Numbered from the stretch's first letter, positions 35,408-46,532 are shown. The stretch: 64,000 nt of DNA from Burkholderiaceae bacterium (GCA_023954015.1 JAMLIS010000003.1:307583-371582), one strand, 5' to 3'. The notes: generated from the sequence alone by a model not told the origin. Translations and numbers: made by a program.

Positions 35408-36979
35408 ATGAACTCGCCCGCCTCCAGCACCTCCCCTTTCCAGCGCATCGGCGTCGTCGGCAGCGGCGCGATGGGTCGCGGCATCGCCCAGCTGTTCGCG
35501 CAGGCCGGCACCGCCGTACGCCTGTACGACGCGAATCCGGCGGCAGTCGCCTCCGCGCTCGCTTCGCTGCACGACACCTTCGCGAAGCTCGTCGACAAGG
35601 GCCGGCTGGCGCCCGATCTCGCGCAACGCGCGCGCGCCTCGCTCGAGTCCGTCGACGCGCTCGAAGGCCTGGCCGGATGCGACCTGGTCGTCGAGGCGAT
35701 CGTCGAGCAGATCGACGCCAAGCGCGAACTGTTTCGCGCGCTCGAGCCGATCGTCGGTGACCAGGCCGTGCTCGCCACCAATACCTCTTCGCTGTCGGTC
35801 ACCGCGATCGCGGCGCTCTGCCGCGTTCCGGCGCGTATCGCGGGACTGCACTTCTTCAACCCGGTTCCGTTGATGAAGGTCGTCGAGGTGGTGCGCGCGA
35901 TGCGCACCGACGACGCGGTCGTCGAGCGGCTCGTCGCACTCGTGGGGGCAACCGGCCACCGGCCGGTCGTCGCGCGCGACACGCCCGGCTTCATCGTCAA
36001 CCACGCCGGGCGAGGCTACGGCACCGAGGCACTCGCCGCGCTCGGTGAAGGCGTCGCCGACGTCGAATCGATCGATCGCATCCTGCGCGAGCAGGTGAAC
36101 CTCGACGGCAAGGGATTCCGGCTCGGTCCGTTCGAGCTGCTCGACCTCACCGCGCTCGATGTCTCGCAGCCGGTGATGGAGTCGATCTACCGGCAGTTCT
36201 ACGACGAGCCTCGCTTTCGCCCGTCGGTGCTCGGGGCACAGCGTCTGGCCGCTGGCCTGCTCGGACGCAAGAGCGGAGAAGGTTTCTATCGCTACGACGG
36301 CGCGGGCACGCGCATCGAGGCGCAGCCCGAGCCGGACGCGCCGTCCGTCGCCGTGCGCCCGCCGGTGTGGATCGCACCGGGTCCGCGCGCGGCGCTCGTT
36401 GCCTCCGCAGCGAAGGCGCTGGGCGCCGTCGTGCGCGAAGGCGCGGCGCCCGGAGACCAGGAACTGGTGCTCGTCGCGCCGCTCGGCCTGGACGCGAGCG
36501 CGGCCTGCCGCCGCAGCGCGGGCGGCGTCGACCTGCCCGCCGAGCGCGTAGTCGCGATCGACACGCTGTTTCCGATCGAACCCGGGCAGTGCCGCCGCCG
36601 CGTGCTGATGACGACGCCCGTCACGCGAGCCGCGTATCGCGACGCAGCGCACGCGCTTTTCGCCTCCGACGGCATCCCGGTCAGCGTCCTGCGCGACAGC
36701 CCCGGTTTCGTCGCGCAGCGGGTGGTGGCGATGATCGTCTCGATCGGCAGCGAAATCGCGCAACAGCGGATCGCCTCGCCCGCCGACATCGACGCCGCGG
36801 TGCGCGCGGGCCTGGGTTATCCGCTCGGACCGCTCGCGATGGGCGACGCGATCGGCGCGGCCACCGTCTGCGAGATCCTCGGCAACCTGCACTCGCTCAC
36901 CGCGGATCCGCGCTACCGCATCGGCGGCTGGCTGCGCCGCCGCGCGCAGCTCGGACTGTCGCTGCTGCACGAGGACTGA
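35408..36979 (+). CDS. 3-hydroxyacyl-CoA dehydrogenase (PaaH type)
   Basis: The 523-residue protein has an N-terminal Rossmann domain (GVVGSGAMGRGIAQLFAQAG), ATNTSSLSVT and GLHFFNPVPLMKVVEVV with the catalytic His, followed by a 3HCDH C-terminal domain. A second degenerate repeat carries another GFVAQRVVAM segment (after about 290). It oxidises 3-hydroxyacyl-CoA with NAD. The length matches PaaH/HbdA-like enzymes. It is followed after 4 bases by an enoyl-CoA hydratase, so the cluster probably works in beta-oxidation or aromatic acyl-CoA breakdown; the substrate is unknown. Confidence 0.9.
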   Translation: MNSPASSTSPFQRIGVVGSGAMGRGIAQLFAQAGTAVRLYDANPAAVASALASLHDTFAKLVDKGRLAPDLAQRARASLESVDALEGLAGCDLVVEAIVEQIDAKRELFRALEPIVGDQAVLATNTSSLSVTAIAALCRVPARIAGLHFFNPVPLMKVVEVVRAMRTDDAVVERLVALVGATGHRPVVARDTPGFIVNHAGRGYGTEALAALGEGVADVESIDRILREQVNLDGKGFRLGPFELLDLTALDVSQPVMESIYRQFYDEPRFRPSVLGAQRLAAGLLGRKSGEGFYRYDGAGTRIEAQPEPDAPSVAVRPPVWIAPGPRAALVASAAKALGAVVREGAAPGDQELVLVAPLGLDASAACRRSAGGVDLPAERVVAIDTLFPIEPGQCRRRVLMTTPVTRAAYRDAAHALFASDGIPVSVLRDSPGFVAQRVVAMIVSIGSEIAQQRIASPADIDAAVRAGLGYPLGPLAMGDAIGAATVCEILGNLHSLTADPRYRIGGWLRRRAQLGLSLLHED

Positions 36980-36983
36980 GAAC

Positions 36984-37778
36984 GTGTCTGCGCGGCTGCT
37001 CGACGAGCGCCAGGGCGCCGTCCTGGTGCTGCGCATCTCGAACCCCGGGTCGCGCAACGCACTGCACCCGGATGTCTACTCGACAGGCATCGAGATCTTC
37101 GCTCGCGCATCGGCCGATCCGCAGGTGCGGGCCGTGGTGCTCGCCGGCGACGGCGATCATTTCTGCGCGGGCGGCAACCTGAACCGGCTGCGCGAGAATC
37201 GCTCGAACGATCCCGCGCTGCAGGCCGCGTCCATCGACCTGTTGCACCGCTGGGTGCTCGCGATCCGCGACTGCCCCAAACCGGTGATCGCCGCGGTCGA
37301 GGGTGCCGCCGCCGGCGCCGGCTTCTCGCTGGTGCTTGCCTGCGACCTCGTCGTGGCAGCGCTCGACGCGCGCTTCGCGATGTCCTATGTCCGCATCGGA
37401 TTGAGCCCGGACGGCGGTTCGAGCTGGTTCCTGGGCAGCCGCGTGCCCTACCCGCTCGCCTTCGAATGGCTCGCCACCGGCGAGCCGATCGCCGCCGCGC
37501 AACTGCACGCAGCAGGGCTCGTCAACGAACTGGTCGAACCGGGCCGCGCGCTCGAGGCGGCGCTCGGGCGCGCAGCGAAGCTCGCGCGCGGGCCGGCCTT
37601 CGCACTGGCGCAGATCAAGACGCTGCTGTCGCGGGACGAGCGCGATGCGCTCGTTCATCGCCAGCAGCGAGAACGCGACGCCTTCGTCGCAGCGCTCTTT
37701 CACGAAGACGCGGCGGAGGGAATCGCCGCGTTTCTCGCGAAGCGCAGGCCGCGCTTCGCCGGCAGCGAGCCGCCATGA
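36984..37778 (+). CDS. Enoyl-CoA hydratase/isomerase family protein
   Basis: The 264-residue crotonase-fold protein has the oxyanion-hole segments GDHFCAGGNL and AAAGAGFSLVLACD. In the active-site region it reads SYVRIGLSPDGGSSWFL, where one of the two hydratase glutamates is replaced (Asp of SPDGG), so it may be an isomerase or have altered specificity. The start is a GTG at 36984, just after the dehydrogenase gene. It likely acts on the same acyl-CoA series. Confidence 0.88.
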   Translation: MSARLLDERQGAVLVLRISNPGSRNALHPDVYSTGIEIFARASADPQVRAVVLAGDGDHFCAGGNLNRLRENRSNDPALQAASIDLLHRWVLAIRDCPKPVIAAVEGAAAGAGFSLVLACDLVVAALDARFAMSYVRIGLSPDGGSSWFLGSRVPYPLAFEWLATGEPIAAAQLHAAGLVNELVEPGRALEAALGRAAKLARGPAFALAQIKTLLSRDERDALVHRQQRERDAFVAALFHEDAAEGIAAFLAKRRPRFAGSEPP

Positions 37779-37797
37779 CCGGCAGGGAGAGGAAAAG

Positions 37798-38880
37798 ATG
37801 AGCGCCGACGGCGAGCACGAGAACACCGGTACGACGCAGGTCCCCGAGCGGCTTCGGATCGACGTGCGAGCGCTGGGGCACTGGCTGGCGGCGCACGTCG
37901 ACGGATTCGCCGGTCCGCTGGAGCTCGAACTGTTTCGCGGCGGCCAGTCGAATCCGACGTACCTGCTGACGACGCCGGGCGCACGCTACGTCATGCGGTC
38001 CAAGCCAGCGCCTGCGGCGAGGCTGCTGCCATCGGCGCATGCGATCGAGCGCGAGTTCTGCGTGCTGGAGGCGCTCGCGCGCACCGATCTGCCGGTGCCG
38101 CGCGTCTACGCGCTGTGCGAGAACGAATCGGTGATCGGGCGGGCGTTCTACGTGATGGAGCACGTGGTCGGTCGCGTCCTGTGGGATCAGTCGTTGCCGC
38201 TGTCCGCGCCCGAAGAGCGTGCGGCGATCTACGACGAGATGAACCGCGTCGTCGCAGCGCTGCACTCGATCGACCCCGAGGCGATCGGGCTCGGCGGCTT
38301 CGGGCGGCCCGGTAACTATTTCGCGCGCCAGATCGCGCGCTGGAGCAGCCAGTACCAGGCCTCCGAGACCGAGCCGATCGAGGCGATGACGCGCCTGATC
38401 GAGTGGCTGCCTGCCCACGTTCCTCCCGGCGACGAGACGGCGATCGTCCACGGCGACTTCCGACTCGACAATCTGGTGTTCGACGCGCAGGAAGCGCGCA
38501 TCCGCGCGATCCTCGACTGGGAACTGTCGACGCTGGGCCATCCGCTGGCCGACTTCTCGTACCACTGCATGGCCTGGCACATCGAACCGGGGCAGTTCCG
38601 CGGAATCGCCGGCCTCGATCACGCCGCGCTCGGCATTCCGGACGAACGCAGCTACGTCGAACGCTACTGCGAGCGCACCCGCCGCGACCCCGCTCGCGTG
38701 CTCGAGCATTGGGATTTCTATCTCGCGTACAACCTGTTCCGCCTGGCAGCGATCCTGCAGGGGATCATGAAGCGTGCGGTCGACGGAACCGCTTCGAGCG
38801 CCAAGGCCGTCGAAGCGGGACGACGCGCACGCCCGCTGGCGGAGCTCGGCTGGCGCATCGCGCAGGGAGTGAAGAAATGA
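37798..38880 (+). CDS. ACAD10-like aminoglycoside phosphotransferase-family protein
   Basis: The 360-residue protein has the kinase-like fold of the APH family: LFRGGQSNPTYLL, YVMRSKP with the ATP Lys, VHGDFRLDNLVFD (catalytic Asp) and ILDWELSTLGHPLADF. In eukaryotic ACAD10/11 and bacterial relatives this domain is linked to acyl-CoA dehydrogenases and phosphorylates hydroxyacyl-CoA. Its place after dehydrogenase and hydratase genes fits that role rather than antibiotic resistance. A strong AGGGAGAGGA site precedes the ATG at 37798. Confidence 0.87.
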   Translation: MSADGEHENTGTTQVPERLRIDVRALGHWLAAHVDGFAGPLELELFRGGQSNPTYLLTTPGARYVMRSKPAPAARLLPSAHAIEREFCVLEALARTDLPVPRVYALCENESVIGRAFYVMEHVVGRVLWDQSLPLSAPEERAAIYDEMNRVVAALHSIDPEAIGLGGFGRPGNYFARQIARWSSQYQASETEPIEAMTRLIEWLPAHVPPGDETAIVHGDFRLDNLVFDAQEARIRAILDWELSTLGHPLADFSYHCMAWHIEPGQFRGIAGLDHAALGIPDERSYVERYCERTRRDPARVLEHWDFYLAYNLFRLAAILQGIMKRAVDGTASSAKAVEAGRRARPLAELGWRIAQGVKK

Positions 38881-39569
38881 TCGACGTCTACACCTGGCCC
38901 ACGCCGAACGGCCACAAGGTGCACATCCTGCTCGAGGAGTGCAAACTTCCCTACGCCGTACATCCGATCGACATTTCCGCCGGCGACCAGTTCGCGCCGG
39001 ACTTCCTGGCCATCAGCCCCAACAACAAGATCCCGGCGATCGTCGACAGCGACGGACCGGACGGCGAGCCGATCTCGCTGTTCGAATCGGGTGCGATCCT
39101 CGTCTACCTCGCGTCGAAGACCGCCCGCTTCCTGCCGCGGGACACGCGCGGTAAATACGAAGTGCTGCAGTGGCTGATGTTCCAGATGGGCGGAATCGGT
39201 CCGATGCTCGGACAGGCGCATCATTTCCGCAACTACGCGCCGCAGAAGATCGCCTACGGCATCGAGCGCTACACGAACGAAGCGAATCGCCTCTACGGCG
39301 TGCTCGATCGCCGGCTGGCGGCTTCGGGCGACTGGCTGGCCGCCGCGCAATATTCGATCGCCGACATCGCGACCTGGCCGTGGATCCGCTCGCACGCCAA
39401 CCAGGGCGTGTCGCTCGACGACTATCCGAACGTGCGGCGATGGTACGAACGGATCGGCGAACGCGCCGCCGTGCGGCGCGCGATCACGGTGCTCGCCGAT
39501 CGGCGCAAGCCGACGATCGACGAACGAGCGCGCGAAGTGCTCTTCGGAGAGCGACAGTACCGCCGATGA
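38877..39569 (+). CDS. Glutathione S-transferase family protein (YghU/YfcG-like)
   Basis: The 230-residue protein has the N-terminal thioredoxin-like domain beginning MIDVYTWPTPNGHKV, with NNKIPAIVD and SLFESGAILVYLA (glutathione gamma-Glu site). The C-terminal helical domain has FQMGGIGPMLGQAHHF and YSIADIATWPW. The N-terminus is that of Nu-class (YfcG/YghU) enzymes with disulfide-bond reductase activity. Its ATG overlaps the phosphotransferase stop (ATGA), so it is the last gene of the acyl-CoA cluster. Confidence 0.9.
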   Translation: MIDVYTWPTPNGHKVHILLEECKLPYAVHPIDISAGDQFAPDFLAISPNNKIPAIVDSDGPDGEPISLFESGAILVYLASKTARFLPRDTRGKYEVLQWLMFQMGGIGPMLGQAHHFRNYAPQKIAYGIERYTNEANRLYGVLDRRLAASGDWLAAAQYSIADIATWPWIRSHANQGVSLDDYPNVRRWYERIGERAAVRRAITVLADRRKPTIDERAREVLFGERQYRR

Positions 39570-39621
39570 GAGCCTGCGCGGGCGGGCGCGATCCGTGCGG
39601 GCGGGTCCCCGCGCGCCGGCA

Positions 39622-40086
39622 CTATTGCAACGGCTCCTCGGCTGCCGCCGGAATGGGAAAGCTGAAGACGTCGATGCCCTCGTCCTCCAGCTCGGCACGC
39701 TGCTCTGCGGTGGTGACACCGCGGATGCCGCGTTCGGGTGCCTCCTGGTAATGGATTCGACGCGCTTCTTCGGCAAAGCGCTCGCCGACGTCCTCCGTGT
39801 TGCGAACGAGATGACGCGCCGCCTCGAGCCACAGCGCGCGCAGTTGCTCGTGCGTGGGCATCGCCGTGGGCCGGGCATGCTCTGTTTTCGGAACCGGTCG
39901 CGCGCGCGCCTCGGCCGGATTCGACAGATTCAACCGGGGTGCGCTCGGCGTTCGGCGCACGTTCGCGCTCTCGCAGACCGGGCAATGCACGAGCGAGCGT
40001 CCGAGTTGTTCGTCGAAGGCCTCGGCGGACGCGAACCAGCCTTCGAAGGCGTGTCCGTGCTCGCAGGAAAGATCGAATACTTTCAT
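39622..40086 (-). CDS. DUF1178 family protein with N-terminal zinc-ribbon-like cysteines
   Basis: The 154-residue protein starts MKVFDLSCEHGHAFEGWF and has CPVC at residues 35-38, a likely metal-binding ribbon. A linker and a C-terminal helical part containing RNTEDVGERFAEEARRIHY follow. This is the conserved DUF1178 family of proteobacteria, whose function is unknown. It is divergent from mnmH and convergent with the GST gene. A TAGAAT hexamer lies ten bases before its ATG. Confidence 0.88.
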   Translation of the reverse strand: MKVFDLSCEHGHAFEGWFASAEAFDEQLGRSLVHCPVCESANVRRTPSAPRLNLSNPAEARARPVPKTEHARPTAMPTHEQLRALWLEAARHLVRNTEDVGERFAEEARRIHYQEAPERGIRGVTTAEQRAELEDEGIDVFSFPIPAAAEEPLQ

Positions 40087-40096
40087 GTCGCCATGG

Positions 40097-40102
40097 ATTC
40101 TA
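40097..40102 (-). promoter_or_regulatory. -10 box (TAGAAT) of the DUF1178 gene
   Basis: The minus strand has TAGAAT with ten bases between it and the ATG at 40086. This would leave a leader of only a few bases and there is no Shine-Dalgarno. Confidence 0.45.
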
Positions 40103-40175
40103 CGGGCTTTTCGGCGGCGCTACGTCGGGCGAGCTCGCACGCGCCCGCGCGATGCGAGAACGGCGGGGTCGTCGC

Positions 40176-41252
40176 ATGAAAGCGCCGCAGCGGATCTCGA
40201 TCGCCGACGCTCTGGTCGCGCACGCCCGTTTCGATGCGATCGTCGATGCGCGCAGCCCGGCCGAGTTCGCCGAGGACCACGTCCCCGGGGCGATCAATGC
40301 GCCGGTCCTGGACGACGCCCAACGCGCGCTCGTCGGCACGATTCATGCCCAGCAGTCGGCATTCGACGCGCGGCGCATCGGCGCGGCGATCGTCTCGCGC
40401 AACATCGCCTCGCTGATCGAGCACGTCTTCGCCGACCGGCCTGCCGCCTGGCGCCCGCTGGTCTACTGCTGGCGGGGCGGCAACCGCTCCGACTCGCTCG
40501 CTTCGGTTCTCGCGGCCATCGGCTGGCGAACGAGCGTCGTCGACGGTGGCTACCGCGAGTTCCGCCGACACGTGATCGGCGAACTCGCGCGTCTTCCGTC
40601 GACGCTGCGCTGGCACGTGATCGCAGGCGCCACCGGCAGCGGCAAGAGCCGCCTGCTGCAGCGCCTGGTCGCGCGCGGAGAACAGGTACTCGACCTCGAG
40701 GCGATCGCCCGCCATCGCGGTTCGGTGCTGGGCCTGATGCCCGACGAGATCCAGCCCACGCAGAAGGCCTTCGAGACGCGCTTGTGGGACGCATTGCGCC
40801 GCTTCGATGCGTCCCGCGTCGTGTTCGTCGAGTCGGAAAGCCGCCGGGTCGGTCGCTGCCACATCCCGGACGCGCTGATCGACGCCATGCGCAGCGCGCG
40901 CTGCACCGTCCTGCGCGCCGAGGCGGAAGTTCGTGCGCGCCTGCTGCTCGAGGAGTACCGACACTTCGTCGACGACCCGCAACGACTCTTCGAACGCCTC
41001 GACCGGCTGCTCGAACCGCACGGACACGCCCGCGTCGAATCGTGGAAGGCGATGGCCCGCGCCGGACGCTGGCAGGAATTCGTCGAGTCGATGCTCGCCC
41101 TGCACTACGACCCGGCCTATGCGCGTTCGATGCGAAGCAACTACACGAGACTCGATGCGGGCGAGCCGCTCGTCGTCTCGCCGGAAGACCGTGAGCTCGA
41201 CGTCGCCGCAGCGGAACTGATCGAACGGGTGCGCCGGGAACCCGCACGCTGA
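40176..41252 (+). CDS. mnmH: tRNA 2-selenouridine synthase
   Basis: The 358-residue protein joins an N-terminal rhodanese domain (active Cys98 in YCWRGGNRS) to a P-loop domain (GATGSGKS, 151-158). This is the unique architecture of SelU/MnmH. The enzyme replaces sulfur by selenium in 2-thiouridine at the tRNA wobble position via a geranylated intermediate, using selenophosphate. The selenophosphate synthetase gene (selD) is not in the window. The ATG at 40176 fits the usual N-terminus. Confidence 0.95.
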   Translation: MKAPQRISIADALVAHARFDAIVDARSPAEFAEDHVPGAINAPVLDDAQRALVGTIHAQQSAFDARRIGAAIVSRNIASLIEHVFADRPAAWRPLVYCWRGGNRSDSLASVLAAIGWRTSVVDGGYREFRRHVIGELARLPSTLRWHVIAGATGSGKSRLLQRLVARGEQVLDLEAIARHRGSVLGLMPDEIQPTQKAFETRLWDALRRFDASRVVFVESESRRVGRCHIPDALIDAMRSARCTVLRAEAEVRARLLLEEYRHFVDDPQRLFERLDRLLEPHGHARVESWKAMARAGRWQEFVESMLALHYDPAYARSMRSNYTRLDAGEPLVVSPEDRELDVAAAELIERVRREPAR

Positions 41253-41305
41253 CGCGCCCGAAGCCGAGCGGACATCGCCGACACGTTCACGGCTTTCCGG
41301 CGGGT

Positions 41306-43222
41306 TCAGCGGTTCTCGTTGCCGCCCATCCGCTCCGGGTAGCGCACGACTTCGGCATCGGCGATCACCGACGCAACGTAGTCGCCGAGGAGCTGCTGCG
41401 AATACGCCTGCGACAGTTGCTGGCGATATGCGTCGCGCCGCTGTGCCACGAGCGCTTCGTCCGGCGGCGTCACGCGCACGATCTCGTAGACGGCATAACC
41501 CTGCTCGCCGAGATCGACGCCGACGTAGGACGGCAACGGTTCGGCGGGCGCACGGAAGACCGGCTCGAGTGCCGCGGCCGGGAAATCGCCCGGCGCGCTG
41601 CGACGAACGGTTCGGGGCGCGCCGAAATCGTCGGCCTTCGCTCCCTCGCCGTTGCGCAACTGCGCGAGCCGCGACTCGCCGGCCTTCACCGCCCGCTCGT
41701 GCGCCAGTTCGGCGACGAGGCGCTTGCGCACCTCGTCCTTCACTTCGTCGAAGGGCCGGCGACGCGACGGATGGTATTCGACGATGCGTGCCGCGGCGAG
41801 CCTGCCCGCACCGACCTCGACCGCTTCGGTATTGTTCTTCGTCTCGATCGATTCGCCGCGGAACAGCGCCTCGAGCAGGCGCTTGTCGTTCATCGGGTTC
41901 TCGCGAGGCAATGCCGGATTTCCGTCGCGTCGGACCTCGGCAGTCTCGATCTTCAGACCGAAGCGCTTGGCGGCAGGTTCGAGCGAATCGGGTTGTTCGT
42001 AGACGAGATTGCTGAAGGTATCGGCCGCCTCGGCGTAACGCGCGGCAGCCAGTTGCGCGCGGATCTCGCTTTCGATCTCGGGACGCACCGAATCGAAGCT
42101 CTTCTGGGTCGCCGGGCGGATGTCGGTCACGCGGATGACATGAAAGCCGAACTCGGTCGGCACGACGGCGCTCGTCTGGCCCACGTCGAGCGCGAAGGCG
42201 GCGTCGGCGAAGGGCTGCACCATCATGTCGCGCGTGAAGAAGCCGAGGTCTCCGCCGGAGTTCGCCGAGCCCGGATCCTGCGATTCGGTGCGGGCGAGCG
42301 TGGCGAAATCGGCCCCTTCCTTCAGCTGTCGCTCGATCGCCTGCGCCTTCTCTCGGGCCGCCTCGCGCTGCTCGGGGCTCGCGTCGGGGTCGACGCGGAT
42401 CAGGATGTGGCTCGCCCGGCGCTGCTCGGCAGTGGTGAAGCGGGCCTTGTTCTGTTCGTAGTAGCTGCGCGCATCTTCGGGTGATACCTCGATGGAGCGG
42501 GCGATCGCCTCCGCGGTGAGCACGACGTAGTTCACCGTGGCGTGTTCGGGCTCCTCGAAGGCCGACGCGTTGCGCTCGTACCAGGCGGACAGTTGCTCGT
42601 CGCCCGGATGGATGTCCTTCGCGAAGCGATCCGGCGCGAAGATCGACTGGCGAAGTTCGCGCGCCTGCTCGGCGAATCCGAGCACGCGTTCGACGACCGA
42701 CGCCGGGACGACGATGGTCTGCGCGATCGCCTCGGGCATCGTCTGCAGCGCGATCTCGCGGCGGATCTCGGCCTCGAAGCCCGCCTCCGACTGCCCGCGC
42801 GCACGCAGCGCGTTGCGGTAGCGCTCGATGTCGAACCCGGCTTCGGTGCCGCCGAGGCCGGTGGCGCGGATGGTCGAGCGCAGTTGCGAATCGGGCACGA
42901 CCACGCGATGGTCGACGGCGTCGATCAGCAGCGCGCGCTGCGCGATCAGCGAGTCGAGGATGCGCTGGCGCGCCTGCGGCGTCTCGAGCATCGACGAGTC
43001 GAAGCGGTCGCCCAGTACCTGGCGCAACCGCTCGCTTTGCTGCCGTTGCGCCGTCTCGAAGTCCTGGCGGGTGATCTTGGCGTCGCCCACCGTGGCCAGC
43101 GCGCCCTCGCTGGAGAAGAACCGCTCGTAGCCCTGGATGCCGAAGAAAGCGAAGGCGGGAAAGATCAGCAGCAGCAACAGCAGCTGCATCAGGCGCTGAT
43201 GCTTACGGATCCAATCGAACAT
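41306..43222 (-). CDS. ppiD: Periplasmic folding chaperone PpiD (SurA/parvulin family)
   Basis: The 638-residue protein begins MFDWIRKHQRLMQLLLLLLI, a single N-terminal membrane anchor (about 12-30). A SurA-like chaperone region follows, then a parvulin domain around residues 265-370 (ASHILIRV, GGDLGFFTRDMMVQPFADAA, FGFHVIRVTDI) and a long C-terminal part. PpiD sits at the Sec translocon and helps newly exported proteins fold. It follows hupB and two tRNA genes, as in many proteobacteria (lon-hupB-ppiD). An intrinsic terminator lies immediately upstream. Confidence 0.95.
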   Translation of the reverse strand: MFDWIRKHQRLMQLLLLLLIFPAFAFFGIQGYERFFSSEGALATVGDAKITRQDFETAQRQQSERLRQVLGDRFDSSMLETPQARQRILDSLIAQRALLIDAVDHRVVVPDSQLRSTIRATGLGGTEAGFDIERYRNALRARGQSEAGFEAEIRREIALQTMPEAIAQTIVVPASVVERVLGFAEQARELRQSIFAPDRFAKDIHPGDEQLSAWYERNASAFEEPEHATVNYVVLTAEAIARSIEVSPEDARSYYEQNKARFTTAEQRRASHILIRVDPDASPEQREAAREKAQAIERQLKEGADFATLARTESQDPGSANSGGDLGFFTRDMMVQPFADAAFALDVGQTSAVVPTEFGFHVIRVTDIRPATQKSFDSVRPEIESEIRAQLAAARYAEAADTFSNLVYEQPDSLEPAAKRFGLKIETAEVRRDGNPALPRENPMNDKRLLEALFRGESIETKNNTEAVEVGAGRLAAARIVEYHPSRRRPFDEVKDEVRKRLVAELAHERAVKAGESRLAQLRNGEGAKADDFGAPRTVRRSAPGDFPAAALEPVFRAPAEPLPSYVGVDLGEQGYAVYEIVRVTPPDEALVAQRRDAYRQQLSQAYSQQLLGDYVASVIADAEVVRYPERMGGNENR

Positions 43223-43236
43223 GCATTGACGGTCCG

Positions 43237-43262
43237 AAAAAAAAGGCGAACTCGCGTTCGCC
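43237..43262 (-). terminator. Intrinsic terminator after tRNA-Asp
   Basis: On the minus strand GGCGAAC and GTTCGCC form a perfect seven-pair stem closed by a GCGA tetraloop, followed by eight T residues. It lies 40 bases after the tRNA-Asp 3' end and should end the hupB-tRNA-Val-tRNA-Asp transcript. It is the only classical terminator I find in the window. Confidence 0.9.
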
Positions 43263-43302
43263 CTGGCCGGTGGGAAGCGCGCCCGGGCCCGCTTCCTGGA
43301 GT

Positions 43303-43379
43303 TGGCGGAGTGGACGGGACTCGAACCCGCGACCCCCGGCGTGACAGGCCGGTATTCTAACCAACTGAACTACCACTCC
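43303..43379 (-). tRNA. tRNA-Asp (anticodon GUC)
   Basis: This 77-base cloverleaf on the minus strand has the acceptor stem GGAGTGG/CCACTCC, a D-loop with AGTTCAGTTGGTTAGAAT, anticodon loop CTGTCAC, TTCGAGT in the T-loop and an encoded 3' CCA. It closely resembles E. coli tRNA-Asp. It is 57 bases downstream of tRNA-Val. Confidence 0.97.
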
Positions 43380-43436
43380 GTTGCCGTTCGATGCAGCGCC
43401 GTCGACGGCTCGCGAAACCTGCCCGGCTGGCGGGAC

Positions 43437-43512
43437 TGGTGGGTGCTGAGAGGATCGAACTCCCGACCTACGCCTTGTAAGGGCGCCGCTCTACCGGCTG
43501 AGCTAAGCACCC
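43437..43512 (-). tRNA. tRNA-Val (anticodon UAC)
   Basis: This 76-base cloverleaf on the minus strand has acceptor GGGTGCT/AGCACCC, D-arm TAGCTCAGCCGGTAGAGC, anticodon loop CTTACAA, T-loop TTCGATC and an encoded CCA. It lies 38 bases after the hupB stop and is probably cotranscribed with it. Confidence 0.97.
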
Positions 43513-43550
43513 GACGCGGGCGCTGCGAAGCTCGCAAATATACCAGAAAC

Positions 43551-43823
43551 TCAGTTGATCGAATCCTTCAGCGCCTTGCCGGGCCGGAACTTCGGCACCT
43601 TGGCGGCGCGGATCCTGATCGCTTCGCCGGTGCGCGGATTGCGACCGCTGCGCGCCACGCGCTTGCCCACCGCGAAAGTGCCGAAGCCGACGAGCGTGAC
43701 CGTTCCGCCCTTCTTCAAGGTCGTCCTGATCGCCCCCACGAACGCGTCGAGCGCGCGACCGGCAGCCGCCTTGGAGATGTCGGCCTGCCGTGCGATGTGG
43801 TCGATCATTTCGGTCTTGTTCAC
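43551..43823 (-). CDS. hupB: DNA-binding protein HU (beta type)
   Basis: The 90-residue protein starts [11 protein letters not shown] and has [11 protein letters not shown] and the DNA-arm region [18 protein letters not shown], ending near [12 protein letters not shown] bends and compacts DNA as a dimer. The start is a GTG at 43823 with GGGAG 6 bases before it. It lies downstream of lon, a conserved order, and has its own strong promoter. Confidence 0.97.
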   Translation of the reverse strand: MNKTEMIDHIARQADISKAAAGRALDAFVGAIRTTLKKGGTVTLVGFGTFAVGKRVARSGRNPRTGEAIRIRAAKVPKFRPGKALKDSIN

Positions 43824-43939
43824 GGAGTCTCCCTGGTCGTCGTGTTCGTTCGGGCGGCATCTCCGGGACGCGCGAAGCGCGTTGCGCGGAATCGCCGCGT
43901 TGCATCGCGCGCTCGGCTGTGCAGCGGAATGGGAGCCGT

Positions 43940-43968
43940 ATTAAATCGCCGCCTCCCATGGGTGTCAA
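43940..43968 (-). promoter_or_regulatory. Sigma-70 promoter of hupB
   Basis: The minus strand has a perfect -35 TTGACA (43968-43963), a 17-base spacer and a -10 TTTAAT (43945-43940, five of six). Transcription would begin near 43933, leaving a leader of about 110 bases. It is the best full sigma-70 promoter in the window. Confidence 0.8.
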
Positions 43969-44040
43969 GCCGAGCAGGCCGCTGGTGAAACGCGCGGAAG
44001 GCGCGTCGAAAACCTGCCGGTCGCACGCAGCAGACGCAGC

Positions 44041-44066
44041 GCGCACGGGGAGCGTCTCCCGTGCGC
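44041..44066 (-). terminator. Hairpin after lon, terminator-like but without a T-run
   Basis: GCGCACGGGGAG (44041-44052) pairs with CTCCCGTGCGC (44056-44066), forming about eleven pairs with one bulged G and a three-base loop, starting 29 bases after the lon stop. No T-tract follows on the minus strand, so it may stabilise the 3' end or assist Rho-dependent ending. Confidence 0.4.
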
Positions 44067-44094
44067 GATGCATCCGTCGCGGCCGCTCGGCGCG

Positions 44095-46506
<2,412 letters not shown>

Positions 46507-46532
46507 TCGGATCTCCAGGGTTCTTCCTCGCG

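Noticed and set aside
43303..43512. tRNA genes as integration sites for a genomic island
   Set aside because: Both tRNAs are flanked by the conserved hupB and ppiD genes with no repeated tRNA 3' end or integrase.
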